Of a stretch of DNA of 50,788 bases, positions 18,534-27,699 are shown piece after piece. Below the pieces are notes generated by a model. The model had not been told where the DNA came from. It did not search any database and was given only the letters and a program-made list of their open reading frames with translations. Position numbers and translations under genes: made by a program. The DNA lies in contig JAIRPW010000050.1 in assembly GCA_031256795.1 (NCBI GenBank), positions 1-50,788 on the forward strand, read 5' to 3'. Position 1 is the stretch's first letter. Every line of letters begins with the position of its first letter. The DNA comes from Zoogloeaceae bacterium. GTDB lineage: Bacteria > Pseudomonadota > Gammaproteobacteria > Burkholderiales > Rhodocyclaceae.

Positions 18534-19743
18534 TTTTTCGCGCCGCATTGTGGATAAACCGAACCATACGCCGTTTACGGAGTCAGACGCCTTATTTATG
18601 GCCGAGGCGCTGGCTCTGGCTGAAGAGGGTCTATGGACAACTACGCCCAACCCGCGCGTCGGTTGCGTGCTCGTTAAAAATGGGCAAATCCTTGGGCGTG
18701 GCGGCCATAAGCGCGCGGGAGAGCCGCATGCCGAAATTCTGGCTTTGCGCGAAGCGGGAGAGGCGGCGCAAGGCGCGGTCGCTTATGTCACGCTGGAACC
18801 TTGCGCGCATTATGGGCGCACGCCGCCTTGCGCCGACGCTCTGGTGCGCGCGGGAGTATGCCGGGTCGTCGCCGCAATGGAGGACCCCAATCCGCAAGTC
18901 GCGGGGCGCGGGCTGCAACGGTTGCGCGCGGCAGGTATCGCGGTGGAGCAAGGACTGATGGAAGCGGATGCGCGCGAGCTAAATTTAGGGTTTATTTCGC
19001 GCATGACACGCCAGCGTCCCTGGACACGCCTGAAAATAGCCGCAACCCTGGATGGGAAAACCGCGTTGAACAACGGCGTCAGCCAATGGCTGACGGGCGA
19101 CGCGGCGCGCGCGGACGGGCGTCGTTTCCGCGCGCGATCCTGCGCGCTTTTAACGGGCATGGGAACCGTTAGAGCCGACGATCCGCAGCTAAATGTTCGT
19201 CTGCCTGACGCAACTCGCCAGCCATGGAAAGTGATTCTGGACAGCCGTCTGGAAATTTCTCCCGACGCGCGATTGCTGCGCGAGGGGAAAATTCTTCTGG
19301 TTTCATCACGAAACGCCCCGGAGCAGTTGGACGCTCTGCGGCAAAAAATGGCGGCGCGCGGCGCGCGCGGCGAAGTGGAATGGCTTTGCCTGCCCGCCGA
19401 GGAAAAACAAATAGACCTGCGCGCGCTCATGACGGAACTGGGACGGCGTGAAATCAACGAACTGCATGTAGAAGCAGGCGCGACGCTGAGCGGCGCTTTG
19501 CTCTCCTTGGGACTGGCGGATGAGCTGCTGCTTTATTTCGCGCCGCTGGCGGCAGGAAATGCCGCGCGCGGAATGTTTGCTCTGCCCGAATTGACCGCTC
19601 TGGAGCAAGCCTTTCGCTTTCGTTTCGGAGAAGCGCGAAAAATAGGCGACGATCTGCGCGTGCAAATGCGCCTTGCTTCCGCCGCCCCCCAGCCGCACGC
19701 CCTTTGCCCGCAATCCAAAGAAGAAAAAGGCGAACGCCTGTAA
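18508..19743 (+). CDS. ribD: Bifunctional riboflavin biosynthesis deaminase/reductase RibD
   Basis: Catalyses the second and third steps of riboflavin synthesis: deamination of the pyrimidine and reduction of its ribosyl side chain. The N-terminal deaminase has the zinc motifs PHAEI and [11 protein letters not shown]; the C-terminal reductase begins near [15 protein letters not shown] and includes SQWLTG and the GTVRADDP segment. The 411-residue reading starts at an ATG at 18508 inside nrdR with GGGAAG nine bases upstream; a GTG at 18550 is a possible alternative. The C terminus has about 20 extra residues after the reductase domain. The next gene is convergent. Confidence 0.93.
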   Translation: MRFRRRQDNFSRRIVDKPNHTPFTESDALFMAEALALAEEGLWTTTPNPRVGCVLVKNGQILGRGGHKRAGEPHAEILALREAGEAAQGAVAYVTLEPCAHYGRTPPCADALVRAGVCRVVAAMEDPNPQVAGRGLQRLRAAGIAVEQGLMEADARELNLGFISRMTRQRPWTRLKIAATLDGKTALNNGVSQWLTGDAARADGRRFRARSCALLTGMGTVRADDPQLNVRLPDATRQPWKVILDSRLEISPDARLLREGKILLVSSRNAPEQLDALRQKMAARGARGEVEWLCLPAEEKQIDLRALMTELGRREINELHVEAGATLSGALLSLGLADELLLYFAPLAAGNAARGMFALPELTALEQAFRFRFGEARKIGDDLRVQMRLASAAPQPHALCPQSKEEKGERL

Positions 19744-19759
19744 ACAGCGGTTTTGGCGC

Positions 19760-20596
19760 TTATTTCATCGGCGCAGCCTGTCGGCGGCGCAGCGTTTCAA
19801 AGAGGCAAATCGCCGCGGCGGCAGTAACGTTAAGCGATTCCACCGCCCCCCCGCGACACGCCGCTCCCGGCATAAACACGCGAATCCGCCGCTTTGCCGC
19901 TTCCAGAACGGAAGCGCGTATTCCCTGCCCTTCCGCGCCGAACACCCAGGCGATTGGCGTATCAACCGGCCACGCCGCCTCATGCAGCGTCTCCGCGTCC
20001 AGAAGCGCCGTCGCTAGCGTTTCGCCCTGAAACGCCCGCAAAAAATCCGGCAAATCCACATCCGCGTGAAGGTTCAGCTGAAACTGCGCCCCCTGTCCTG
20101 CCCGCAGAGCTTTCGGCGACCAAAGATCCGCGCAATCCCTGGAGAATACCGCCTGCGAAATCCCCGCCGCCGCCGCCGTGCGCAGCAGAGCGCCCAAATT
20201 TCCCGGATCTTGCACGCCGTCCAGCACAAGCGTATCCAGATTCCCGGCAAGCGGCGCGGGAGACGGCAGCGGCGCGACCGCAAGCGCGCCCGACGGCGTC
20301 TCCGTGCCGGAAAGCTTCATAAACAACGCCTCCGGCAAATACACGCACTCGCCAAAGCCATCAAGGCGCAGCTCTTCTTCAAGCCAGGAATGGATCGCGT
20401 GGCGCGCCGCGCCGCGTTCGCCCAGAATCAGAAGCGTCGGCAAGACCTCCTTGCGCGCGGAGCGCCACGCGGTAATAAGATGCAGTCCTTCAATCAGCAT
20501 CAAGCCCGCCTCTTTCCGCGCGCGGCTGCTTTCAGACAACTTTTTCCAGCGGCGAATATCGGGATTGTCTCGAGAGGTAATGCGCCGCTCCCGCAT
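19760..20596 (-). CDS. TrmH/SpoU-family RNA 2'-O-methyltransferase
   Basis: SAM-dependent methyltransferase acting on rRNA or tRNA ribose. The 278-residue protein has an N-terminal substrate-binding domain (about 1-105) and a C-terminal SPOUT domain with the three usual motifs: LDGVQDPGNLGALLRTA, WVFGAEGQGI and VESLNVTAAAAICLFE. It is a relative of RlmB, but the exact target cannot be assigned. The start codon overlaps the rnhB stop by one base (TAATG), so it is translationally coupled as the last gene of the fabZ-lpxA-lpxB-rnhB cluster. Confidence 0.88.
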   Translation of the reverse strand: MRERRITSRDNPDIRRWKKLSESSRARKEAGLMLIEGLHLITAWRSARKEVLPTLLILGERGAARHAIHSWLEEELRLDGFGECVYLPEALFMKLSGTETPSGALAVAPLPSPAPLAGNLDTLVLDGVQDPGNLGALLRTAAAAGISQAVFSRDCADLWSPKALRAGQGAQFQLNLHADVDLPDFLRAFQGETLATALLDAETLHEAAWPVDTPIAWVFGAEGQGIRASVLEAAKRRIRVFMPGAACRGGAVESLNVTAAAAICLFETLRRRQAAPMK

Positions 20597-21264
20597 TATG
20601 TTCTCTCCGTTTCCGCAAAAAGAACGATCTGCCGCGCCTCAGACGAACATTCTTCGCGCGGCGTTATCGCGCGCATGATTTTCCTGACCGGCGCAAAACT
20701 TTCACGGTGCGCCGCGCAAGGGCCAAAACGTTCCAGCGCCGCCAGATGCGCCGCCGTGGGATACCCCATGTGCCGGTCAAACCCATATTCGGGACGCCGC
20801 GCATGCAGAGCGCGCATCCTCTCATCCCGCGCGGTTTTGGCCAGAATAGAAGCCGCCGCGACGGCGGCGATTTTGCCGTCCCCTTTCACGACGCAGGAAA
20901 CCGGCAGCGCGAGCGGCGGCGCGCGGTTGCCATCCACTACCGCGCGGACAGGGCGTACCGGCAGAGCTTCCACCGCGCGGCACATGGCCAGAAATGTCGC
21001 GCGCAGAATATTGAACGCATCAACTTCCGCCGCGCTGGCCTCGCCCAGAGAAAACGCCAGCGCGTGTTTGCGGATTTCCGCCGCCAGCGCCTCGCGCCGC
21101 GCGGGAGAAAGGCGCTTGGAATCATCCAAACCTTCAATGGGGCGCGCGGGATCAAGAATCACCGCCGCCGCGACTACCGCGCCAACCAGCGCGCCGCGTC
21201 CGGCCTCGTCAATCCCGCAAACGTCAGGCGGCAAAGCATCCAGAACACGCTTCTCTTTCGGCAT
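20596..21264 (-). CDS. rnhB: Ribonuclease HII
   Basis: Removes RNA from RNA-DNA hybrids and single ribonucleotides from DNA. The 222-residue product has the catalytic motif [12 protein letters not shown] near residues 17-28, LDDSKRLSP near residue 46, and the later Asp in VVDGNRAP and [12 protein letters not shown]. The location after lpxB is the usual one in proteobacteria. It starts at 21264, ten bases after the lpxB stop. The C terminus is about 15 residues longer than many homologues. Confidence 0.95.
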   Translation of the reverse strand: MPKEKRVLDALPPDVCGIDEAGRGALVGAVVAAAVILDPARPIEGLDDSKRLSPARREALAAEIRKHALAFSLGEASAAEVDAFNILRATFLAMCRAVEALPVRPVRAVVDGNRAPPLALPVSCVVKGDGKIAAVAAASILAKTARDERMRALHARRPEYGFDRHMGYPTAAHLAALERFGPCAAHRESFAPVRKIMRAITPREECSSEARQIVLFAETERT

Positions 21265-21273
21265 TACGAAAAA

Positions 21274-22443
21274 TCACAGACCGTCCAGCTCTCCGGCAAG
21301 ACATTCCGCGGCTCTGTCCGCCATGCCCTGCCGCAACGCTTCATGGATACGGGTAAAATCTTCCTCCAGACACGCGGCGCGCTCCTTTGTATTTTCCGCA
21401 AGAAGCGCGGCGGCAAGCGCATCCGGAGTCGCGGCGTCCTGCAAAAACTCCGGCACGAGAAAACGTCCCGCGAGAATATTCGGCAAGCCCACATACGGCA
21501 AATACAAACGGCGCCTCACCCAGCGATAGGTTAAAGGCGCCAGCTTGTAGGCGATGACCAATGGGCGCTTAATAAGCGCCGCTTCCAGCGCCGCCGTTCC
21601 CGACGCGACCAGCACAGCGTCCGCCGCGCCCAGCGCCTCCCGCGCGTGTCCGAACAAAAGCCGCCAGGACAGCGTATCTGCCCCATGTTTGTATAGTATT
21701 GCCTCAAACATCAAACGGGTCGCGCGGGTCACAAACGGCGTCAGAAAAATCGCGTCTGGCTGGGCCTCATGAATTTTTTTCGCTGTCTCCGCGAAAATTC
21801 CGCCCAAACGCGCTACCTCGCCCTGACGGCTTCCCGGCAGCAGCGCATAAATCGGCACGTCCTGCGGTAAACGCAAAATTTCCCGCACGGCTTTTTTGTC
21901 TGTCTGCAGCGGAATCTGATCCGCAAGCGGATGCCCGACAAAACACGCGGGAATCCCCGCTTTCTCATAAATCGGCGTCTCCATTGGAAACAACAACAGC
22001 ATCTTTTTGACCGCGCGCCCAATCTTCCGAATACGCCCGCCGCGCCACGCCCAAACAGAAGGACTCACGCAATGCGCGGTGCGAATCCCCGCGGCACGCA
22101 ATTTGGTTTCCAGCGGCATATTGAAATCCGGCGCGTCCACGCCTAAAAAAAGGTCGGGTTTCTCCAAAAGCAGACGCTTAAAAAAGGCGCGGCGAATTTT
22201 CAGAATCTCCCAAAACCGTCGCAAAACTTCCACGTATCCCATGACCGAAAGTTTTTCCATTGGCCACCATATCCGCGCGCCCGCCGCCGCCATCGCCGCC
22301 CCCCCAATCCCGAAAAACTCCGCGTCTGGCCAGCGTTTTTTCAACGCGCCAATCATGGACGCGGCAATCTGATCCCCGGAAACTTCGCCCGCCGAAACCG
22401 CGATCCGCGGTTTTTTTGCCCTTCCGGCGCCGCCAGAATTCAT
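21274..22443 (-). CDS. lpxB: Lipid-A-disaccharide synthase
   Basis: Peripheral membrane glycosyltransferase that joins UDP-diacylglucosamine and lipid X to form the lipid A disaccharide. The 389-residue protein has the N-terminal AGEVSGDQIAASMI motif, FGIGGAAMAAAG, LGVDAPDFNMPLE, the GHPLAD segment and the ALLPGSRQGEVARL motif. The start is six bases from the lpxA stop. The gene order fabZ-lpxA-lpxB-rnhB is standard. Confidence 0.96.
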   Translation of the reverse strand: MNSGGAGRAKKPRIAVSAGEVSGDQIAASMIGALKKRWPDAEFFGIGGAAMAAAGARIWWPMEKLSVMGYVEVLRRFWEILKIRRAFFKRLLLEKPDLFLGVDAPDFNMPLETKLRAAGIRTAHCVSPSVWAWRGGRIRKIGRAVKKMLLLFPMETPIYEKAGIPACFVGHPLADQIPLQTDKKAVREILRLPQDVPIYALLPGSRQGEVARLGGIFAETAKKIHEAQPDAIFLTPFVTRATRLMFEAILYKHGADTLSWRLLFGHAREALGAADAVLVASGTAALEAALIKRPLVIAYKLAPLTYRWVRRRLYLPYVGLPNILAGRFLVPEFLQDAATPDALAAALLAENTKERAACLEEDFTRIHEALRQGMADRAAECLAGELDGL

Positions 22444-22449
22444 AATGTT

Positions 22450-23229
22450 CTACCGAATAATACCGCGCGTGGAAACCGCGAAAAAATCAAGGAACAACTG
22501 AATGTCAGGATGCGTTTGCGCCATCTCCGCCAGTTTTTCTCTGGCCTCCTCCAACATTAACCCGGATTTGTAGATCACACGATACGCCTGTTTCAGGGCG
22601 CGAATCGCTTCTGGCTGAAACCCCCGTCGCTTCAGACCCTCCACATTGACGCCATAGGGCGACGCGGTATTGCCCGCCGCCATGAGGTAAGGCGGCACGT
22701 CCTGCAAAAGGACGGTGCCTACCGCCGTCATGACGTGCGCGCCTACCCGGCAAAACTGATGCACTCCCGTATACCCGCCCAGAATCGCCCAGTCATCAAC
22801 CCGCACATGACCCGCCAGCTGCGCGTTATTGGCAAAAATCACATGATCGCCTACCACGCAGTCATGCGCGATATGCACATAGGCCATAATCCAATTGTCA
22901 TTTCCTACCTGGGTAACGCCGCGATCCTGCGCCGTGCCGACGTTGAACGTACAAAATTCCCGGATGGTATTGCGATCCCCGATTTCAAGGCGCGTCGGCT
23001 CTCCGGCGTACTTTTTGTCCTGCGGAACTTCTCCCAGGGACGAAAACTGATAGATGCGATTGTCCCGCCCAATGCGGGTGCGCCCGGTAATCACCGCGTG
23101 CGGCCCTACCCAGGTACGGTCGCCAATTTCCACCGCCTCGCCCACAATCGAATACGCGCCGATTTCCACCCCGTCACCGATTTTGGCTTCCGGGGCAACC
23201 AGCGCCGTCGGGTGAATGCGAGCGGCCAT
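22450..23229 (-). CDS. lpxA: UDP-N-acetylglucosamine acyltransferase
   Basis: Transfers hydroxyacyl chains from acyl carrier protein to UDP-GlcNAc, the first step of lipid A synthesis. The 259-residue protein is a left-handed beta helix of hexapeptide repeats; the catalytic His is H122 in HIAHDC, and the [16 protein letters not shown] stretch is diagnostic. The ATG at 23229 overlaps the fabZ stop by one base (TGATG). The frame stays open up to 23313, but that extension lies inside fabZ and is not family-like. Confidence 0.97.
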   Translation of the reverse strand: MAARIHPTALVAPEAKIGDGVEIGAYSIVGEAVEIGDRTWVGPHAVITGRTRIGRDNRIYQFSSLGEVPQDKKYAGEPTRLEIGDRNTIREFCTFNVGTAQDRGVTQVGNDNWIMAYVHIAHDCVVGDHVIFANNAQLAGHVRVDDWAILGGYTGVHQFCRVGAHVMTAVGTVLLQDVPPYLMAAGNTASPYGVNVEGLKRRGFQPEAIRALKQAYRVIYKSGLMLEEAREKLAEMAQTHPDIQLFLDFFAVSTRGIIR

Positions 23230-23672
23230 CAGGGCAGTTCCCGCTGCGCGCACATCAGGTTGGCCTCCGCCACCGCCTCCCCTTCCACTTTCGCCGCAGC
23301 CTTGTATTTCCATATGCCGCGCATCTGCCGCTCAATCTCTACCAGAAGATGCAATTGATCCCCCGGCATAACCGGCTTTTTAAAACGCGCGTTGTCTATT
23401 CCCACAAAATAGAACACGGAATCGTCTGTCGGGCGGGTATCCATCGTGCGAAAGGACAAAATGCCCGCCGCCTGCGCCAGCGCCTCCATAATCAGCACAC
23501 CGGGCATAACCGGATGATGCGGAAAATGCCCCGTAAAAAACGGCTCGTTGATCGTCACGTTCTTATAGGCATGAATGGATTGTCCGGGCGTCAATTCCAA
23601 AACGCGATCCACCAGCAAAAAGGGGTAGCGGTGCGGCAAATGTTCGAGAATCCGATGAATATCCATATCCAT
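23229..23672 (-). CDS. fabZ: 3-hydroxyacyl-ACP dehydratase FabZ
   Basis: Dehydrates hydroxyacyl-ACP in fatty acid elongation and balances precursor flow with lipid A synthesis. The 147-residue hot-dog fold protein has [13 protein letters not shown], the catalytic His motif [18 protein letters not shown] (His and Glu) and a C-terminal KAAAKVEGE segment. Two in-frame ATGs lie six bases apart; the upstream one at 23672 has an AGAGG ribosome-binding site. It is the first lpx-cluster gene here; lpxD, bamA and skp, which usually precede it, are absent and a DUF2782 gene lies upstream instead. Confidence 0.96.
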   Translation of the reverse strand: MDMDIHRILEHLPHRYPFLLVDRVLELTPGQSIHAYKNVTINEPFFTGHFPHHPVMPGVLIMEALAQAAGILSFRTMDTRPTDDSVFYFVGIDNARFKKPVMPGDQLHLLVEIERQMRGIWKYKAAAKVEGEAVAEANLMCAQRELP

Positions 23673-23699
23673 GAGACAGCCTCTTTCGCAAGAGAAAAG

Positions 23700-24080
23700 T
23701 TAAAACGTGCCGATTACCCACATCGGCAAACCGGGTTCGGGATCGGTGGGAGCGTGCGTTTCAAAATGCCCGTCCCCGTCATTGTCAATCAGGTAATACG
23801 GCAGACCCGCTTCTGGAATCACCTTGATTTTGAACAGTCTGCCGTGAATGCGGTATTCCTCAACCGTCCCGCGCTCCTCGCGGCGAATTGTCACCTGCGG
23901 CTCCTCCACGCCCTCGTCAAACGGACGGATGTCTGTAGGCGGCGGCGGAACATCGGGCAAAGGCAAAAGGCCGACGGCGTCCTTTTCCTCCGCGCGCAGA
24001 GAAAAGGAGACGCCCGCAAAAGCGCAGGCCAGACAGAAAAAACCCAAACAACGGGACAGCGGGCGGCAAAAAAAACTCAT
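23700..24080 (-). CDS. DUF2782 exported protein
   Basis: A 126-residue protein with an N-terminal signal peptide (CLGFFCLACAFAGVSFSLRAEE) and a mature domain of about 90 residues containing EEYRIHGRLFKIKVIP and a DNDGDGHFE loop. This pattern is that of the DUF2782 family, small periplasmic proteins often found near polA in beta- and gammaproteobacteria. The function is unknown. The mature part is preceded by a Pro-rich linker (LPLPDVPPPP). It lies 27 bases upstream of fabZ on the same strand and could be co-transcribed with it. Confidence 0.8.
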   Translation of the reverse strand: MSFFCRPLSRCLGFFCLACAFAGVSFSLRAEEKDAVGLLPLPDVPPPPTDIRPFDEGVEEPQVTIRREERGTVEEYRIHGRLFKIKVIPEAGLPYYLIDNDGDGHFETHAPTDPEPGLPMWVIGTF

Positions 24081-24119
24081 GGCACAATCCGTAAAAAAAC
24101 GTAAAGTGGCGCGATTTTA

Positions 24120-24755
24120 TTACAGATTGAGCATCAATTCCCGCTCCGCGCGCGAAGGCGCGAAACCGCTGGATTCATAATGCCGGAAAATAGCGGCGAC
24201 AACCTCCTCCGGCTCATCAATGATCTGCGTCAGCCGCAAGTCCTCTGGAGCAATCGCGCGCGCCTCCAGCAGCCGCGTGGAAAACCAATCCATCAATCCT
24301 TGCCAGAAAGCGCGCCCGACCAAAATGATAGGGATACGAGGGCTTTTCCCGGTCTGCGTCAAAGTAATCACTTCCAGCAATTCATCCAGCGTGCCAAAGC
24401 CGCCCGGCATGACCACATAGGCGCTGGCAAACCGCACAAACATATATTTGCGCGCGAAAAAATGTCGGAAAGACAAGGCGACGTCCTGATATTCATTCGC
24501 CTTTTGTTCGTGCGGCAGTTCAATATTCAGTCCCACGGAAGGCGATCGTCCGGCAAACGCGCCTTTGTTGGCCGCCTCCATAATTCCCGGCCCGCCGCCG
24601 GAAATGACCGCGAAACCCGCGTCGGACAATTTGCGCGCAATCGTTTCCGCCAGACAATAATCGGGATGCCCCGGCTGAACGCGCGCGCTGCCAAAAAGGG
24701 AAACAGCGGGACAAACGGCTTTCAGACGTTCCGTAGCCTCCACAAATTCTGACAT
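24120..24755 (-). CDS. LOG-family nucleotide phosphoribohydrolase (TIGR00730-like)
   Basis: A 211-residue Rossmann-like protein of the LOG/lysine decarboxylase-like family, which hydrolyses nucleoside monophosphates such as cytokinin riboside monophosphates; in many bacteria the real substrate is unknown. It shows SGGGPGIMEAANKGA near residues 53-67 and the catalytic PGGFGTLDELLEV motif near residues 116-128. The ATG at 24755 is chosen because homology begins here. A longer reading from 24857 would overlap the start codon of the divergent polA. The 100-base interval between them should contain both promoters. Confidence 0.87.
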   Translation of the reverse strand: MSEFVEATERLKAVCPAVSLFGSARVQPGHPDYCLAETIARKLSDAGFAVISGGGPGIMEAANKGAFAGRSPSVGLNIELPHEQKANEYQDVALSFRHFFARKYMFVRFASAYVVMPGGFGTLDELLEVITLTQTGKSPRIPIILVGRAFWQGLMDWFSTRLLEARAIAPEDLRLTQIIDEPEEVVAAIFRHYESSGFAPSRAERELMLNL

Positions 24756-24855
24756 AATGCCGAAAACCCGCCATGCCTCCCGCGCCGAATCTGTCCTTGA
24801 CGCGCCCGCGCACTCCCTGAAAAAATCCGCTTCCCCTTGCTCGCTCATACACGCC

Positions 24856-27597
24856 ATGCCCCTGCTCTTGTTGGTCGATGGATCATCCTATCTCTACCGC
24901 GCCTATCACGCGCTGCCTGATCTCGCCACTTCCGGCGGGCTGCCCAGCGGCGCGATCAAGGGCGTGCTTGCCATGCTACGCCGCCTCTCCGCCGACTTCA
25001 AGGCGGAAAGAAAAGCCGTTGTTTTTGACGCGCGCGGCAAAACTTTTCGCAACGAATGGTTCCCGGAATACAAGGCGCACCGTCCGCCCATGCCGGACGA
25101 TCTCGCCTGTCAGATTCCGCATATCCACGACGCGGCGCGCGCCCTGGGCTGGCCCTTGATTATCGCGCCCGGCGTAGAAGCGGACGACGTCATCGGTACG
25201 CTTGCGCGGCAAGCGGAAGCAATCGGCATGGAAACCCTCGTCTCTACAGGCGACAAGGATTTGGCGCAGATTGTTACGGCAAAAACGCGGCTCATCAATA
25301 CCATGACCGGCGAGCTGCTTGACGAGGACGGGGTGCAAAATAAATTCGGCGTGCCGCCTTCCGCCATCGCGGATTATCTGGCGCTAATGGGAGACAGTTC
25401 CGACAATATCCCAGGCGTACCCAAATGCGGCCCCAAAACTGCCGCCAAATGGCTGCAAACCTATGGCACGCTGGAAGCGGTCATGCGCGCCGCGGAGAAA
25501 ATTCCTGGAGTTGTGGGCGAAAATCTGCGCGCGCACCTTGGTTTTTTGCCGCTGGGGCAAAAGCTGGCCACTATTGTTTGCGACGTCCCCGATCTGCCTC
25601 CCCCGGACTCCCTGTTGCCCCGCCCGCCTGATAAACCCGCTCTGGAAAGCATTTACCGGCAATACGAATTTCGCGGTTGGCTTACGGAGCTTTTGAACGA
25701 CCGCGAGCGCGAGGCGCGGGAATACGGCGCGGCGCGGAGCGCCGAATCTTCGCTCTCTCTTTTTGGCGCGGCAAAAGACACGCCGCAAATTCTGCCGGAG
25801 GCGTACGGCGTCGTGACGACAAAAGCCGATCTGGACGTCTGGCGCGCGCGCCTCCAAGAGGCGCCCGTTGCCGCGCTGACGCTTGAGGCCGACAGCGCGG
25901 ACGCCTTTTGCGCGCGGCTCATTGGCTTATCTTTCGCCGTCGCCCACGGCGCCGCCTGCTATATCCCGCTGGCGCACACGCAGCTGGGCAGCGCGCAGCT
26001 GCCGCCAGAAATAGCCCTGGAACGTTTAAAACCCTGGCTGGAATCGGAAAAAGCGTCAAAAATCGTGGCGCGCGGCAAATACGATCAACATGTGCTGGCC
26101 AACCACGGCGTCGCGCTTGCCGGCATTGCGGAAGATATTTCGTTGCTGTCTTACGTGCTGGAAGCGGAGCAAAAGCACCACCTTGATGCGTTGGCGAGCC
26201 GTCATTTGGGGCTTTTCAGAATTTCCCGCGACGCGCTATGCGGCAAAGGCGCAAAGACCGTTCCGTTTTCCGACGTAGAAATTGAGCGCGCCGCACCCTA
26301 TGCCGCTGAGGGCGCGGACTTTACCTTGCGCGTCGCAAAAGCGCTGCTGCCCAAAATCGCCGCCGATACGGCGCTTTCCCGCGTCTACCGTGAGATTGAA
26401 TTGCCGGTGCGCACGACGCTTTTTCAAATGGAACGCGCGGGTGTGCTGCTTGACAGCGATCTGCTTGCGGCGCAAAGCCGGGAACTGGGCGAGAAAATCC
26501 GCGCGCTGGAAAGCGAAGCCTACGCGCTTGCGGGTGAAACTTTTAACCTTTCCTCGCCCAAACAGCTCGCGGCGATTCTCTTTGAGAAGCAAGGACTGCC
26601 TACCGGAAAAAAAACCTCTGGCGGCGCGTATTCCACCGATGAGGATGTTCTGTCCGATCTGGCGCTTGATTATCCGCTACCGAAACGCATTCTTGCCTGG
26701 CGCGAGCTCTCCAAACTGAAAAGCACCTACGCCGATAAGCTGCCGCGCATGGCGCGCCCCGACACGGGCCGGATTCACACCTGCTACTCGCAAACCACAG
26801 CCATTACCGGACGGCTTGCCTCCTCCGATCCCAATCTGCAAAACATCCCCGCGCGATCAGAAGAGGGGCGGAAAATTCGCGCCGCCTTCATCGCCCCGCC
26901 GGGCCATACGCTCCTCTCCGCGGATTATTCGCAGATTGAACTGCGCATCATGGCGCACCTTTCAGAAGACGAACGGCTTCTTGCCGCCTTTGCGGACGGA
27001 GCGGACGTGCATCGCGCGACCGCCGCGGAAATTTTCGGAATTCCCGCCGCCAAAATCAGCGACGCCGAGCGGCGCGTGGCCAAAACCATCAATTTCGGCC
27101 TGATTTACGGCATGAGCGCTTTCGGCCTCGCGCGCAATCTTCATATGGCGCGCGCGGACGCGGCACGCTATATCGAACGTTATTTTTCCCGCTATCCCGG
27201 CGTAGCGCGCCATATGGAAAAAACACGCGATGAAGCACGGCGCGAAGGCTGTGTACGCACGCTCTTTGGCCGAAGACTCGCCCTTCCGGACATTGCCAGT
27301 CCGCAGCATTCCAGACGGCAAGCGGCGGAACGCGCGGCGATCAATGCCCCGATGCAAGGCAGCGCCGCCGACCTCGTCAAACTGGCCATGCTCGCCGTCG
27401 CGGACTGGCTGAAACAGGAAAAGCTGCGCAGCCGACTCATTTTGCAGGTACACGACGAACTGATTCTGGAAGTTCCGGAAGCGGAGCGGGAAATTGTTCG
27501 CGCCCGTCTGCCGGAACTCATGCAGAACGTCGCCACGCTGAAAGTCCCGCTTATCGCGGACGTCGGCGAAGGTCCGCATTGGGACGCCGCGCATTGA
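24856..27597 (+). CDS. polA: DNA polymerase I, proofreading site altered
   Basis: Repair and Okazaki-fragment polymerase of 913 residues. The 5'-3' exonuclease domain (about 1-290) looks intact, with LVDGSSYLYRAYHAL, EADDVIGTL, STGDKDLAQ and MGDSSDNIPGVPKCGPKTA. The polymerase domain also looks intact: DYSQIELRIMAHLSED, FGLIYGMSAFGLA and QVHDELILEVP. The middle 3'-5' exonuclease domain aligns well with E. coli Pol I, but the DTE motif reads TLE (T342 in place of D355) and YAAED reads YAAEG (G486 in place of D501). Only D410 of KYD (D424) and E344 (E357) remain. Proofreading is probably lost; this is inferred. The ATG at 24856 is family-like; an ATG at 24757 would add 33 unrelated residues. 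Confidence 0.96.
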   Translation: MPLLLLVDGSSYLYRAYHALPDLATSGGLPSGAIKGVLAMLRRLSADFKAERKAVVFDARGKTFRNEWFPEYKAHRPPMPDDLACQIPHIHDAARALGWPLIIAPGVEADDVIGTLARQAEAIGMETLVSTGDKDLAQIVTAKTRLINTMTGELLDEDGVQNKFGVPPSAIADYLALMGDSSDNIPGVPKCGPKTAAKWLQTYGTLEAVMRAAEKIPGVVGENLRAHLGFLPLGQKLATIVCDVPDLPPPDSLLPRPPDKPALESIYRQYEFRGWLTELLNDREREAREYGAARSAESSLSLFGAAKDTPQILPEAYGVVTTKADLDVWRARLQEAPVAALTLEADSADAFCARLIGLSFAVAHGAACYIPLAHTQLGSAQLPPEIALERLKPWLESEKASKIVARGKYDQHVLANHGVALAGIAEDISLLSYVLEAEQKHHLDALASRHLGLFRISRDALCGKGAKTVPFSDVEIERAAPYAAEGADFTLRVAKALLPKIAADTALSRVYREIELPVRTTLFQMERAGVLLDSDLLAAQSRELGEKIRALESEAYALAGETFNLSSPKQLAAILFEKQGLPTGKKTSGGAYSTDEDVLSDLALDYPLPKRILAWRELSKLKSTYADKLPRMARPDTGRIHTCYSQTTAITGRLASSDPNLQNIPARSEEGRKIRAAFIAPPGHTLLSADYSQIELRIMAHLSEDERLLAAFADGADVHRATAAEIFGIPAAKISDAERRVAKTINFGLIYGMSAFGLARNLHMARADAARYIERYFSRYPGVARHMEKTRDEARREGCVRTLFGRRLALPDIASPQHSRRQAAERAAINAPMQGSAADLVKLAMLAVADWLKQEKLRSRLILQVHDELILEVPEAEREIVRARLPELMQNVATLKVPLIADVGEGPHWDAAH

Positions 27598-27624
27598 AGC
27601 CGAAGGCGTCTTTCGGCTTATAAT
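27595..27624 (+). promoter_or_regulatory. Candidate sigma-70 promoter for lepA
   Basis: TTGAAG at 27595-27600 and a perfect TATAAT at 27619-27624, spaced 18 bases, lie at the polA stop codon and 75 bases before the lepA ATG. The same bases include an imperfect hairpin (AAGCCGAA 27597-27604 with TTCGGCTT 27612-27619) that could act as a weak polA terminator. Confidence 0.5.
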
Positions 27625-27699
27625 GCGCGTTTTCCCATTGCGCCGCAGCATGACCCATGACGCCGCGCAGACCGCGCTCTTTTTTCCAGGTTTCCCCGC

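Noticed and set aside
20066-21529. 487-residue open frame on the plus strand across the SpoU methyltransferase and rnhB
   Set aside because: Both minus-strand genes have complete family motifs and a coupled junction. The plus-strand frame is an Arg/Ser-rich shadow.
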